From Candidatus Hermodarchaeota archaeon (GTDB lineage Archaea; Asgardarchaeota; Hermodarchaeia; Hermodarchaeales; Hermodarchaeaceae), in contig JAEOTO010000022.1 in the NCBI GenBank assembly GCA_016839805.1, positions 1 through 64,000 on the forward strand: DNA of 64,000 bases, given 5' to 3'. The notes under the pieces were generated by a model, which saw only the letters and a list, made by a program, of their open reading frames with translations, had not been told where the DNA came from and ran no database searches. Each line of letters opens with the position of its first letter. Position 1 is the stretch's first letter. Below, in pieces: positions 55,168-63,920 of the stretch. The position numbers were made by a program, and so were the translations under genes.

Positions 55168-56313
55168 ATGACCATTGCTGAGGCTTTTGTTGAGCATAAC
55201 GGGCGCATCCGTTCTGTTGATGTTCTTCGAGGTGTGGCACTGGTTTTTATGGTTATCAACCATTTTGGTCAAACCTTTGTGGGTGGCGGATATCATTCGC
55301 CGGTTGCTGCTGCGATTCTCTTCTTTGGAATCATTCCAGCTCCGCTCTTCTATATTGTGGCAGGAATTAGTGTAGTCTTAGTTAATAATCGCTTCAAACG
55401 AAAAGGAGCGACATCGGAAACAGTGTGGCAGTGGGTGCTTTCTCGGGGCCTTCTAATCATGGGTTTGGGCTATCTCTTCTCGGTTGTGCTGTTTGGCACC
55501 GTCTGGTGGCTAGACTGGAGCATTCTTCAGCTAATCGGGCTCTCCCTGATTGTTAGTCAATTGGTGTTATATATTCCTCGACGTTACCGTATCTTGCTAC
55601 CAATTATTTTCATCGTAGCTGCGCCTTTTCTTCGGATTTGGCTCAATTATGAAGGTATCGTCGGCACAGTTGGAAATCTTCATTATGCCCCTCCCTTGAC
55701 ACTGCTGGATCATCTTTCAGCCATTATTGCCACCGGAAAAGCTCCTATCTTTCCCTGGTTGGCTTGTCCAATTATTGGCACGATAGTCGGTGAGGCCTTC
55801 GTCCATCCGACTCCAAATCCTCGTCAACTCGTCTATCAGACCCTGTCAGTTGGCAGTATAATGTGCATTTTGGTTCCACCTTTGATGTTCTTTATGAGTG
55901 ATCCCGTTACACAGTATCCCCTAACCAATGGCTTCTTTCTCCTATCCACCGGAATGACCTTACTGGCTATTGCCAGTGTTGTGACCACCGTTGACGCATG
56001 GCACTGGTGGAACCCTTTAAGCCGATTCTTCGAAGTTAATGGACAAATTACTCTGATTTCTTATCTAGCCCACCATCTATACGGCATCGTCTTCTTCGGC
56101 GTTTTACTCGGTTTCTATCGTGCTATTGATGTGATAGGGTATATGGCAATTACGCTGAGCTATCTTATCCTCTCGCTAATTTTTGCGTATTTCTGGCTAC
56201 CCTTTCGAAATAAACGGTCCTCGTACTGGGATATCCTCGTTTCGTATCTCATCCTGATAATTGCTTTATACGGACGATGGATTTTTGCCGTCTTAGGATT
56301 CTGGGTCTTTTAA
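55168..56313 (+). CDS. DUF1624/YeiB-type membrane protein (acyltransferase-like)
   Basis: A 381-residue membrane protein of about 10 helices. It starts with the family signature RIRSVDVLRGVALVFMVINHF and then PLFYIVAGISVVLV; related proteins include heparan-alpha-glucosaminide N-acetyltransferase-like and DUF418/YeiB enzymes that transfer acyl groups across the membrane. The substrate is unknown. A TCCGGAAAATCGCGG sequence, a 12-of-15 match to the etfB/thiolase motif, lies 93 bases upstream (55061-55075). The 226-base gap to the previous gene holds nothing else definable. Confidence 0.8.
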   Translation: MTIAEAFVEHNGRIRSVDVLRGVALVFMVINHFGQTFVGGGYHSPVAAAILFFGIIPAPLFYIVAGISVVLVNNRFKRKGATSETVWQWVLSRGLLIMGLGYLFSVVLFGTVWWLDWSILQLIGLSLIVSQLVLYIPRRYRILLPIIFIVAAPFLRIWLNYEGIVGTVGNLHYAPPLTLLDHLSAIIATGKAPIFPWLACPIIGTIVGEAFVHPTPNPRQLVYQTLSVGSIMCILVPPLMFFMSDPVTQYPLTNGFFLLSTGMTLLAIASVVTTVDAWHWWNPLSRFFEVNGQITLISYLAHHLYGIVFFGVLLGFYRAIDVIGYMAITLSYLILSLIFAYFWLPFRNKRSSYWDILVSYLILIIALYGRWIFAVLGFWVF

Positions 56314-56416
56314 GAATTCGAACAAGAGAATTGTATCAAAACCAACATCGTGAAAATTCGTGTAAAGTTTACCTGGGAATAAAACATAAGTGGTATCAAA
56401 GGAGAAGAAATGCAAC

Positions 56417-57361
56417 ATGAACGAGCTACGAATTGGACACCTCTCCACTGCTTATCACACAGCGTTTATTTTAATGGGCGGTCGGTGGGTGGAGGAGAAA
56501 ATGCAGGTTAAAGCTGCTTGGAACCTATTTCCGACGGGACCTGCCATGATACAGGCTTTCAAAAAAGGTGAACTGGATATCGGGTATATTGGACTTCCCC
56601 CAGCAATGATTGGGATGGAACAAGGATTGAATATCAAATGTGTTGGCGGTGGACACGTAGAGGGCACTGTGGTTACTGCGCTAGCTGGATTCCAAACCAT
56701 TGATGAACTCGGCTCAGTGGAAGCGACATTAGCACAATTTGAAGGCAAGAAGATTGGCACCCCTTCTCAGGGATCGATTCATGATGTCATTATCCGAAAA
56801 CTCGTTACGGATGCCCAGCTAACTGATTCTGTGATAATCGAAAACTTTGAGTGGGCTGATTTTATCCTCGAAGCTATGGAAGACGAAGAGGTCGCCGGTG
56901 GTTGTGGGACTCCACCCCTCGCGGTATTAGCAAACCGGTATCTCAAAGCTCCCCTGGTTCTTCCTCCTAGCTCGATATGGCCATACAACCCAAGTTATGG
57001 GATAGTTGCGACTCACACAATGATCGAAGAAAATCCCCCCCTCGTCGAAGGTTTCCTTCAGATTCATGAAGATGCCTGTAACCTTATGCGCCTCAAACCC
57101 AACGAAGCTTCTAAGCTAGCTGTAAAAGAAATTGCCATTATTGGAGAAGATTTCTTACAACAAGTCTTCCGTGTTTCTCCCAAATATTGTGCTAGTCTTC
57201 CCTCCGAATACATCGAATCAACACTTGCTTTTATACCGGTTCTCAAGAAGATGGGTTATATCAAACGAACCTTAACAGAACGGGACGTCTTCGAAAAAAG
57301 TCTCATCGAAAAGGTTCATCCCGAAGCACCTCATTATAATGATCCAGGAAATCTCGCTTAA
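56417..57361 (+). CDS. NMT1/ThiY-like substrate-binding-domain protein, no signal peptide
   Basis: A 314-residue periplasmic-binding-protein-like fold of the NitT/TauT/NMT1 group: RIGHLSTAYHTAFILMGGRWVE, a FPTGPAMIQAFKKGELDIGYIGLPPAMIG segment, and GTPSQGSIHDVIIRKLV. There is no signal peptide, lipobox or N-terminal helix, so it is probably soluble in the cytoplasm and not a transporter receptor. No permease or ATPase lies near. A longer GTG form from 56390 adds nine residues. Its stop overlaps the convergent ThiS/MoaD-like gene by four bases. It may be a ligand-binding enzyme or precursor-delivery protein as in thiamine pyrimidine synthesis. Confidence 0.8.
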   Translation: MNELRIGHLSTAYHTAFILMGGRWVEEKMQVKAAWNLFPTGPAMIQAFKKGELDIGYIGLPPAMIGMEQGLNIKCVGGGHVEGTVVTALAGFQTIDELGSVEATLAQFEGKKIGTPSQGSIHDVIIRKLVTDAQLTDSVIIENFEWADFILEAMEDEEVAGGCGTPPLAVLANRYLKAPLVLPPSSIWPYNPSYGIVATHTMIEENPPLVEGFLQIHEDACNLMRLKPNEASKLAVKEIAIIGEDFLQQVFRVSPKYCASLPSEYIESTLAFIPVLKKMGYIKRTLTERDVFEKSLIEKVHPEAPHYNDPGNLA

Positions 57362-57642
57362 CCACCTGCAACAGGTGGAATGAGTACCAGTTCACTTTTA
57401 TCATGAACGGACGTGTTGAATCCTCTAAGAGTGTCGATGTTTTTTCCATCAACAAAATACACAATTTGTAATCCACGAATATCTCGACCTGATCGAATCA
57501 TCCGTTGAAAAGATTTCCCATATTTCTTCGAAAGACGTTGAAGAACATGTTCAACCGTTGATCCGTCATCGATTTCGATCACCTCTTCTCGTGTCCCAGT
57601 AACCTCGCGAATCACACTGAGATAACGGATCGTTACATACAT
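57358..57642 (-). CDS. ThiS/MoaD-like ubiquitin-fold sulfur carrier
   Basis: A 94-residue beta-grasp protein: VTIRYLSVIREVTGTREEVIEI forms the first two strands, and the C-terminus is PPVAGG, the diglycine needed for thiocarboxylation or conjugation. Length and tail fit MoaD/ThiS and archaeal SAMP proteins. No E1-like (MoeB/ThiF) gene is nearby. It could provide sulfur for molybdopterin, thiamine or tRNA thiolation, or act as a protein modifier. Confidence 0.85.
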   Translation of the reverse strand: MYVTIRYLSVIREVTGTREEVIEIDDGSTVEHVLQRLSKKYGKSFQRMIRSGRDIRGLQIVYFVDGKNIDTLRGFNTSVHDKSELVLIPPVAGG

Positions 57643-57823
57643 CAGGGTTCAGCTGTTCCTCTGCAGGCATATTAGATATAAACATCACGAAGGTTCTATG
57701 TTCAAAAATCAGACGTCGAATCCACTTAGTAGGATATTAATGCTAGACGTGGAGTAACACTAATTAGTTTCTCTGAAATGGTGTTCATCAACCCCTGAGG
57801 TGTGGTGAACAGGTGAACAGCAT

Positions 57824-59254
57824 ATGATTCCCACCCGGTCAAAAATAGTTTGTACAATTGGTCCAGCATGTGAAAGTAAAACAAAGCTCCTCCAGATGGC
57901 AAAAGCCGGGATGGATGTTTTACGGTTAAATCTCTCACACGGAACTCTCGATGAACATCGAGCCCGTTTCAAACGAATTCGCAAATATCTACCTGAGCAT
58001 CCGATTCTCATGGATTTAGAGGGTCCCCGAGTTCGAATTGGGGAAATGGCAAAAGCCGTCACCTTACTAGAGGGGGACAAGATTCGGTTAACGACAGAAG
58101 AAATTGAAGGCAATGCAGACCGGGTCTCTGTATCTTTAAAGACGTTGCCTAATAAAGTTGAAGAAGAACAGAGCATCTTCATCAACGATGGAATCGTAGA
58201 ACTACGTGTTGACAAAGTGAAGAATCGGGAGGTTTATTGTACTGTTGTTACCGGGGGTGAAATTAGTCGACACAAGGGTGTAAATGTGCCGGGAGTGGAT
58301 TTGGGAATGTCGGTACCCACACCCCAAGACATCGAACATCTCAGGTTCATTGCGGAATTAAGTCCCGAGTTTGTTGCTGTTTCAGCTGTCAAAAGAGCAA
58401 GTGAACTTGAAACTGTCAAGGGCTTCCTCCAAAAGAAAGGAATTGATATCCCAATTATTACCAAGATTGAACAAAAAATGGCCGTTGAGAATTTTGATAC
58501 CCTCCTCAAGGCTAGCTACGGTATAATGGTGGCTCGAGGAGATCTTGGAGTCGAGATTCCCCCTGAACAAATTCCACTTCTACAAAAGGAGATAATTCGA
58601 AAGTGCAATCAAGCAGGTAAACCAGTTATCGTAGCAACTCAGATGCTAGAGTCGATGGTGCGTAATTCACGACCAACACGAGCTGAAACCAGTGATGTTG
58701 CCAATGCTATTCTAGATGGTGCTGATGCAGTGATGCTATCAGCCGAAACAGCGGTGGGAAAACATCCTGTAAAGGCTGTCCAGGTGATGGAAACTATTGG
58801 TCGAACCATAATTCCTTCCTTTCCACAGCGCGACTTATCCTACTATGCATCCGATCAACACTTGATTGCTGAAGAACTGGGTCGCGCTGTCGTATCCATT
58901 GCTAAACACCTTGGTGTACAGACAGTCCTGGTGTTTACCATGGCGGGATATTCGGCTCGCATGGTTTCAAAATATCGTCCACCCGTACGGATTGTGGCTA
59001 GCACTCCACATGTCCGTGTTCAACGTCAATTACGTTTATTATGGGGAGCCGAATGCATACTAATCCAACACCACGAAAACATGGATGCGCTGCTTCTTGC
59101 GGCAATTAAACGGCTTCATGACGATGGGATAGTTAAATCTGATGAAGAAATCATCGTTGTTCGAGCTTCAGCACTTGTCCCTGGAAAAACGAATGTCCTG
59201 GAAGTGTACACGATTAGCGATGTGCTCGAAGCCAAACTGTTACGCAAGCGCTAG
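57824..59254 (+). CDS. pyk: Pyruvate kinase
   Basis: A 476-residue enzyme converting phosphoenolpyruvate and ADP to pyruvate and ATP. It has TKIVCTIGPAC-like TRSKIVCTIGPAC at the N-terminus, LRLNLSHG, the B-domain, then KIEQKMAVENF, GIMVARGDLGVEIP and VATQMLESMVRNSRPTRAETSDVANAILDGAD, the active-site lysine and metal residues. At the position occupied by Glu in K+-dependent enzymes (GPE) this protein has Arg69 (EGPRVRIG), as in the K+-independent group (usually Lys). AGGTGA lies before the ATG. Confidence 0.96.
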   Translation: MIPTRSKIVCTIGPACESKTKLLQMAKAGMDVLRLNLSHGTLDEHRARFKRIRKYLPEHPILMDLEGPRVRIGEMAKAVTLLEGDKIRLTTEEIEGNADRVSVSLKTLPNKVEEEQSIFINDGIVELRVDKVKNREVYCTVVTGGEISRHKGVNVPGVDLGMSVPTPQDIEHLRFIAELSPEFVAVSAVKRASELETVKGFLQKKGIDIPIITKIEQKMAVENFDTLLKASYGIMVARGDLGVEIPPEQIPLLQKEIIRKCNQAGKPVIVATQMLESMVRNSRPTRAETSDVANAILDGADAVMLSAETAVGKHPVKAVQVMETIGRTIIPSFPQRDLSYYASDQHLIAEELGRAVVSIAKHLGVQTVLVFTMAGYSARMVSKYRPPVRIVASTPHVRVQRQLRLLWGAECILIQHHENMDALLLAAIKRLHDDGIVKSDEEIIVVRASALVPGKTNVLEVYTISDVLEAKLLRKR

Positions 59255-59284
59255 CTTACTCATTGAAGTTTTTTGGTCCTTGTT

Positions 59285-59800
59285 CTAATGGTTCTCGTCA
59301 ATCTCTCTAATTCGTTTAAGCTGAGACTTAGCCTCTTCCACTCGAATATTTCCAAGAAATAGCAAGGCAAGTTCAGCGCGTTTTCGCACATTATAATCTC
59401 TGTCCTGCAGGACCTGGTTGAGTGGTGTTATTGCCCGTGAATCTCCAAGAATCCCCAAAGCTAAGGCTGCTTGGTCGCGCACAAGGTTATGCCGATCATG
59501 GAGGGCATCGATAAGCGGTTCTAAGGCTCGGGAGTCCTTAAGAAGGCCTAGTGAAAGAGCTGCACAACTACGCACTCCAAATGATTGGTCCTTAAGCGCA
59601 CGAATCAGTGGTTCGACCGCCCGTGGATCACCGAGCTTACCCAACGTTGAAGCTGCTTGCCGCCGCTTACCCGCAACTTTACTTTGAAGGGCTCGAAGGT
59701 AGCGTTCGACTCGTCCACTCCTTGGAGGCGGTGTGCTTGAATCTCGCTCCTTTAGGCTAGTGTTTTTCCAGTCGCCTTGGCCCAACCTGAAATCTCCCAA
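59285..59800 (-). CDS. HEAT/PBS-lyase-type repeat protein
   Basis: A 171-residue protein. From about residue 40 to 160 it is made of 31-residue HEAT-like repeats: GDPRAVEPLIRALKD, SRALEPLIDALHD, SRAITPLNQVLQD, each followed by a VR-x-AALSLG/ALALG helix. Residues 1-35 are polar. Such repeats act as protein-binding scaffolds. The start is TTG at 59800 and uncertain. It is convergent with pyruvate kinase. Confidence 0.8.
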   Translation of the reverse strand: MGDFRLGQGDWKNTSLKERDSSTPPPRSGRVERYLRALQSKVAGKRRQAASTLGKLGDPRAVEPLIRALKDQSFGVRSCAALSLGLLKDSRALEPLIDALHDRHNLVRDQAALALGILGDSRAITPLNQVLQDRDYNVRKRAELALLFLGNIRVEEAKSQLKRIREIDENH

Positions 59801-59961
59801 ACGTGATGAATCACTATTAGTGTTCTTTAGCTTAAAAATTCCTCTTATGTTTTACATAGACCGAAGTAGTCGGGGATAGATAATACTGGTCTCAAATGAA
59901 AGGAAGCCTTTTATGACCCACTGTAACCGTTGAGTGTAAAATGTTTAATGGGTGAAAAAGG

Positions 59962-60873
59962 TTGACAGAACCATCCATTGAAGACAAACGAATCACGCTA
60001 GAGGAAGCTGCACAGAAAATCCATGACGGTGCACATATTGCATGGGGTGGATTCGGATACCAACGCCCACCGGAAGCACTCGCTATGGAGCTTATTCGCC
60101 AGAAAAAACGTAATCTCCGCATCTACACCTGTGGAAGTGAACATGACCTTGATATTCTCGTAGGTGCGGAAGCATGTCTTGAATTCGAGGTAGCCTTCTT
60201 TGCAATTGAAGCGTTGGGGCTTGCGCCAAATTTACGGCGACGAACGAAAGAGGGGAAGGTGCAGTTTGAAGACTATTCTAACCTGGCGATGGCTTTACGG
60301 TTTTTAGGTGGGGCTTTGAATGTGCCTTTCATGCCGATTCGGCATATGATTGGTACGAATATGATGGATAAAACTCGGTTACGTAAGGATAAGGCGAAAG
60401 TGATTGATTGTCCTTTTACGGGCACACCAATTGTTTTACTTCCCTCTGTTCAAGCAGATTTTGGTGTGATTTGTGCCCAGAAAGCGGATGTGGAAGGAAA
60501 TGTCCAGATTTTCGGGATTAAAGGAGAGGATAACGAAATCGCTCGTGGGTCGAAAACGACGATAGTCTTCACTGAAGAAATCATTTCAAACGAAGTGATT
60601 CGTGAAACTCCTGACTTAACAACAATTCCAGCTCTCTTTGTGGATTATATCGTAGAGGTCCCATTTGGGAGTTGGCCTATGCAGTCTTATGGTGTTTATG
60701 ATTATGACTTACCTCATCTCCAGATGTATATGGGGCAGTGTAAAACTGAGGAAGGCTGGCAGGAATATCTGAATGACTGGATCCTAGATGTCGAAAACCA
60801 TGATGGGCTCTTGAAGAAGATTGGTGAGAAACGACTCAAGGAACTGCGGGCTGACAAACGATATGGGTATTGA
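59962..60873 (+). CDS. CoA-transferase family I, alpha subunit (glutaconate CoA-transferase-like)
   Basis: A 303-residue alpha subunit of a type I CoA-transferase: EEAAQKIHDGAHIAWGGFGYQRPPEALAMEL, then SEHDLDILVGAE, and KAKVIDCPFTGTPIVLLPSVQADFGVICAQKADVEGNVQ. It resembles GctA-like subunits. The start is TTG with GGTGAAAAAG just upstream. It precedes the beta subunit by 11 bases. Codon use changes to G-ending between about 60210 and 60420. The acid moved between CoA esters is unknown; IpdA-type ring-opening hydrolases are distant homologues. Confidence 0.88.
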   Translation: MTEPSIEDKRITLEEAAQKIHDGAHIAWGGFGYQRPPEALAMELIRQKKRNLRIYTCGSEHDLDILVGAEACLEFEVAFFAIEALGLAPNLRRRTKEGKVQFEDYSNLAMALRFLGGALNVPFMPIRHMIGTNMMDKTRLRKDKAKVIDCPFTGTPIVLLPSVQADFGVICAQKADVEGNVQIFGIKGEDNEIARGSKTTIVFTEEIISNEVIRETPDLTTIPALFVDYIVEVPFGSWPMQSYGVYDYDLPHLQMYMGQCKTEEGWQEYLNDWILDVENHDGLLKKIGEKRLKELRADKRYGY

Positions 60874-60884
60874 GGTGAAAAAAG

Positions 60885-61658
60885 ATGGAAGAGTATACAT
60901 CAACGGAAATGATGGCAGTTTGTGGAGCAAACGCAGTTCGTGATGGTGAACGCGTGTTTGCGGGAACAGGACTCCCAGTTCTTGGGGCAATGTTAGCAAA
61001 AGTGACTCATGCCCCCAATGCCATCATTATCTATGAGGGAGGCAATGTCGATACACAAAATAAAGATCTTGCCCTATCAGTCGCAGATAGTCGATTGGGT
61101 TATCGAGCGGCTGCATCCATCGGGCTCATCGAAACCTTGGGATTTCTTATGATGGGTGGTCGAGTAGATGTTGGGTTTCTCGGCGCAGCTCAAATTGATG
61201 AATATGGCAACATCAACACTTCTTATATTGGTGACTTTGACTCACCCAAGGTTCGACTTCCGGGCAGCGGTGGAGGAAATGACATCGCTAGCTCAGCTGG
61301 ACGGATTATCCTAATGTTCACGCACGACGCTAGGAAATTTGTGAAAAAACTGGATTATCTGACTAGCCCTGGTCACCTTTCTGGTCCAGGTAGCCGAGAA
61401 AAACTTGGATTGATTGGTGGAGGACCCGCACTGGTTGTAACAGATAAATGCCAAATGGATTTTGATCCGAATACCAAAAAGATTCGATTAAAATCCGTGC
61501 ATCCAGGTGTAACAGTGGATTGGGTAAACGAGAATGTGATGTTTGACCTTATTATCCCCGGTAAGGTACCGACTACGCCTGAACCGACAAAGGAGTATCT
61601 TGATAAGCTCCACCAACTGGACCCACAGGGTATCTATCTGGGAAAGGGGCAAAAGTAG
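60885..61658 (+). CDS. CoA-transferase family I, beta subunit
   Basis: A 257-residue partner of the preceding gene: EMMAVCGANAVRDGERVFAGTGLPVLGAMLAK, IIIYEGGNVDTQNKDLAL (with the Glu in the position of the family's catalytic or near-catalytic acid), the VDVGFLGAAQIDEYGNINTS segment and LTSPGHLSGPGSREKLG. GAGGTGAAAAAAG precedes the ATG. The pair should transfer CoA from one acyl-CoA to another acid. No dehydratase or decarboxylase of glutaconate metabolism is nearby. Confidence 0.88.
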   Translation: MEEYTSTEMMAVCGANAVRDGERVFAGTGLPVLGAMLAKVTHAPNAIIIYEGGNVDTQNKDLALSVADSRLGYRAAASIGLIETLGFLMMGGRVDVGFLGAAQIDEYGNINTSYIGDFDSPKVRLPGSGGGNDIASSAGRIILMFTHDARKFVKKLDYLTSPGHLSGPGSREKLGLIGGGPALVVTDKCQMDFDPNTKKIRLKSVHPGVTVDWVNENVMFDLIIPGKVPTTPEPTKEYLDKLHQLDPQGIYLGKGQK

Positions 61659-61669
61659 TCTTAGTGGAT

Positions 61670-62089
61670 TCAATCACCAATTGCTTGAATGATGATGTGT
61701 CGATTTCGTGGTCGCACGTCTAATTCTAAGAACACAATTTGTTGCCATGTCCCTAATGGCATTTGCCTGTCAATTATGGGAATCGTCAGACTTGGACCAA
61801 TGATTGATGCACGGACATGACTATGGCCATTTCCATCTTGCCAGCGTAAATGATGCTCATACACTGCATCGTGTGGGGCAAAGCGTTCCATTGCATTTGG
61901 TAGGTCTTTGAGCAGCCCAGGTTCATACTCAATAGTAGTTATTGCGCCTGTTGATCCTGTACAAAACACAGTGACTATCCCGGAACGAATTTTACTGGCT
62001 TTTACCTCTTCTTTCACTTTGGTTGTTATATCAATGATGTCGGGTTCACCTTGGGTTTCAAACTGAATTTGACCGGAATATGTTACCAT
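61670..62089 (-). CDS. YjbQ/UPF0047 protein
   Basis: A 139-residue protein with all YjbQ features: ITTKVKEEVKASKIRSGIVTVFCTGSTGAITTIEYEPG, HHLRWQDGNGHSHVRASIIGPS and the C-terminal QMPLGTWQQIVFLELDVRPRNR. Relatives have weak thiamine-phosphate-synthase activity in vitro; the true role is unknown. AGGTGTC precedes the ATG. It is convergent with the CoA-transferase genes. Confidence 0.94.
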   Translation of the reverse strand: MVTYSGQIQFETQGEPDIIDITTKVKEEVKASKIRSGIVTVFCTGSTGAITTIEYEPGLLKDLPNAMERFAPHDAVYEHHLRWQDGNGHSHVRASIIGPSLTIPIIDRQMPLGTWQQIVFLELDVRPRNRHIIIQAIGD

Positions 62090-62191
62090 TGTATTGACAC
62101 CTAAGAATCCATGGCATATTGCCTTGCTAAAAATCCTGTGTGTTCATGATAACAATAAAAGGGAAGAATGATGGAAGGAGGGCGATTCCGC

Positions 62192-63100
62192 ATGATTGTT
62201 ATCGGATTATTTACAGCACTTCTCGCCGCATTTTCCTGGGCAGCAAGTGCCGCATTCTATAAAACTGGGGCCAAAGATGTTTCAGCTCTCACCTCTAACC
62301 TCATTCGGATTCTCCTCCCGCTCCTCATTTTATCAATAGTCACCCTCATTTTGAACATCTATCCATTCATAGCTTTTCTCACGTTTTGGGAGATCCTCTT
62401 CATCTTGGGAAGTAGTCTTTTTGCATTTGTCATTGGAGACGCGCTTTATTTTGTCACAATTCAAAATATTGGAGTCAGTCGGGGTGTGCCCGTGACTTCG
62501 ATCTATCCTTTTTTCATCCTCCTGTTACAGATTCTCTTTCTCTCTCAGCCGATTCACCTTCTCATGATTCCTGCGGTGATTATCACTATTGTTGGTGTTG
62601 CTATTCTTGGACGGCAACTAAATCCTGACTCTAATAACCAAGTCACGTTAACGCGTCGACAACTCTTGATTGGACTTATTGCAGGAATTTTGACAGCCTT
62701 AAGCTGGAGTATCAGTACCCTCCTTTTGGACACAGTTTTGGAAACAACCAATTTATTTCTCATAGCAGTTATTCGGCTATCATTTGCACTAGCAATCCTC
62801 TCACCCGTTGTATTGGGACAACAAATCGTCTGGAAAAAAGATAGCCTCACTCAAAGACAATTGCTCTTTTTGAGCATTGGTGGAGTGTTTGCCCTCGTCA
62901 TCGGATATATTGCTTTTGCCCTCTCCTTACAACTCGTGGATATCACCTCTGCCACCGTTCTCTCGTCATTAACACCTCTCTTTGCCCTCATTATCGGATG
63001 GCGTACACTAAAGGAGCGAGTAACTTGGATGACCGTGGTGGGTGTTATGGCATGTGTGATAGGAATTATTTTCATCGCCATTGCCGTCTCATTAGTCTAA
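62192..63100 (+). CDS. EamA/DMT-superfamily transporter
   Basis: A 302-residue membrane protein with ten helices in two EamA repeats; helix 1 starts MIVIGLFTALLAAFSWAASAAFYKTGAK and the second repeat at LTRRQLLIGLIAGILTALSWSIS. Family members export metabolites or amino acids. The substrate is unknown. The ATG at 62192 is preferred, as GGAGGGCG lies nine bases upstream; an ATG at 62168 would add eight residues. Confidence 0.9.
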   Translation: MIVIGLFTALLAAFSWAASAAFYKTGAKDVSALTSNLIRILLPLLILSIVTLILNIYPFIAFLTFWEILFILGSSLFAFVIGDALYFVTIQNIGVSRGVPVTSIYPFFILLLQILFLSQPIHLLMIPAVIITIVGVAILGRQLNPDSNNQVTLTRRQLLIGLIAGILTALSWSISTLLLDTVLETTNLFLIAVIRLSFALAILSPVVLGQQIVWKKDSLTQRQLLFLSIGGVFALVIGYIAFALSLQLVDITSATVLSSLTPLFALIIGWRTLKERVTWMTVVGVMACVIGIIFIAIAVSLV

Positions 63101-63169
63101 TCTAACAGATTTTTTGTTGTGATTAATAACGGTCACTTTTTTAGGATGATCATATGGGTAAAATGATTA

Positions 63170-63823
63170 CTAGTGGGTTTTGGGGTATGTTGCTATTCTA
63201 TCTCTCATGTTAGGTTTCTTCATGTTGGTCTTCCTCATAATGAAATAGTCTGAAACCACGCCAACAACTGCACCGATACCATGGGATAAGAAGCTCAATG
63301 GGGGAGCCATTGCAAATAATGCCAATATGAAGAGTGCACCAAACATAACTGATTGTAATTGTCGCATTATAGTGGCTCCTGCAATACCAAAAATAGCTGC
63401 TGACGCTCCAATAAAGACAAGTAGAGGAAAAAGAATAAGCGAGAGCACATTAGTGAGGAGACCTGCCATAAAATAAATAATCAAGAAATTTTTTCGCCCG
63501 CCTTCCTTTTCGAACACCAATCCGATTACCGCTAACGCGAAAATGTTTAAGCCAAAATGGAGGAGATCCTGATGGACGAACATTGCTGTGAGTAATACAT
63601 AATATCTCCCTTGAGCAAACGCTGGTGCCGAGACGCCAAAGAATTCTAACACTTCAACACGCATTACTAAAAAATTTCCACTAAGTAAAGCTGTGAAACA
63701 ATACATCGCGAAATTTGCCAGAAGAATCCAGACAGTGATTGGAATCCGGAAAAGAATTTCTCGGATATTTAAAGGTCTATACTCTTCTGCTCCTGCTTCT
63801 GATATGTTGTCATTGGCATTCAT
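63170..63823 (-). CDS. Rhomboid-family intramembrane serine protease
   Basis: A 217-residue membrane protein with six or so helices. The rhomboid active site is seen as the Ser in FIGASAAIFGIAGA (GxSA form of the GxSG motif) and the His in LSHGIGAVVG; VHQDLLHFGLNIFALAVIG matches the conserved HxxxxH/N helix 2 segment. It cleaves membrane protein substrates within the bilayer. The ATG at 63823 is used; the frame reaches a TTG at 63856. Confidence 0.85.
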   Translation of the reverse strand: MNANDNISEAGAEEYRPLNIREILFRIPITVWILLANFAMYCFTALLSGNFLVMRVEVLEFFGVSAPAFAQGRYYVLLTAMFVHQDLLHFGLNIFALAVIGLVFEKEGGRKNFLIIYFMAGLLTNVLSLILFPLLVFIGASAAIFGIAGATIMRQLQSVMFGALFILALFAMAPPLSFLSHGIGAVVGVVSDYFIMRKTNMKKPNMRDRIATYPKTH

Positions 63824-63920
63824 ATTAGACCCTAGAGGCTCTATGCCACTAATCAAGACTACATATTTAGTCCCATATTAATTTCAGGATACCGGTAAAT
63901 GCGGTTATTCGCACTATTTC

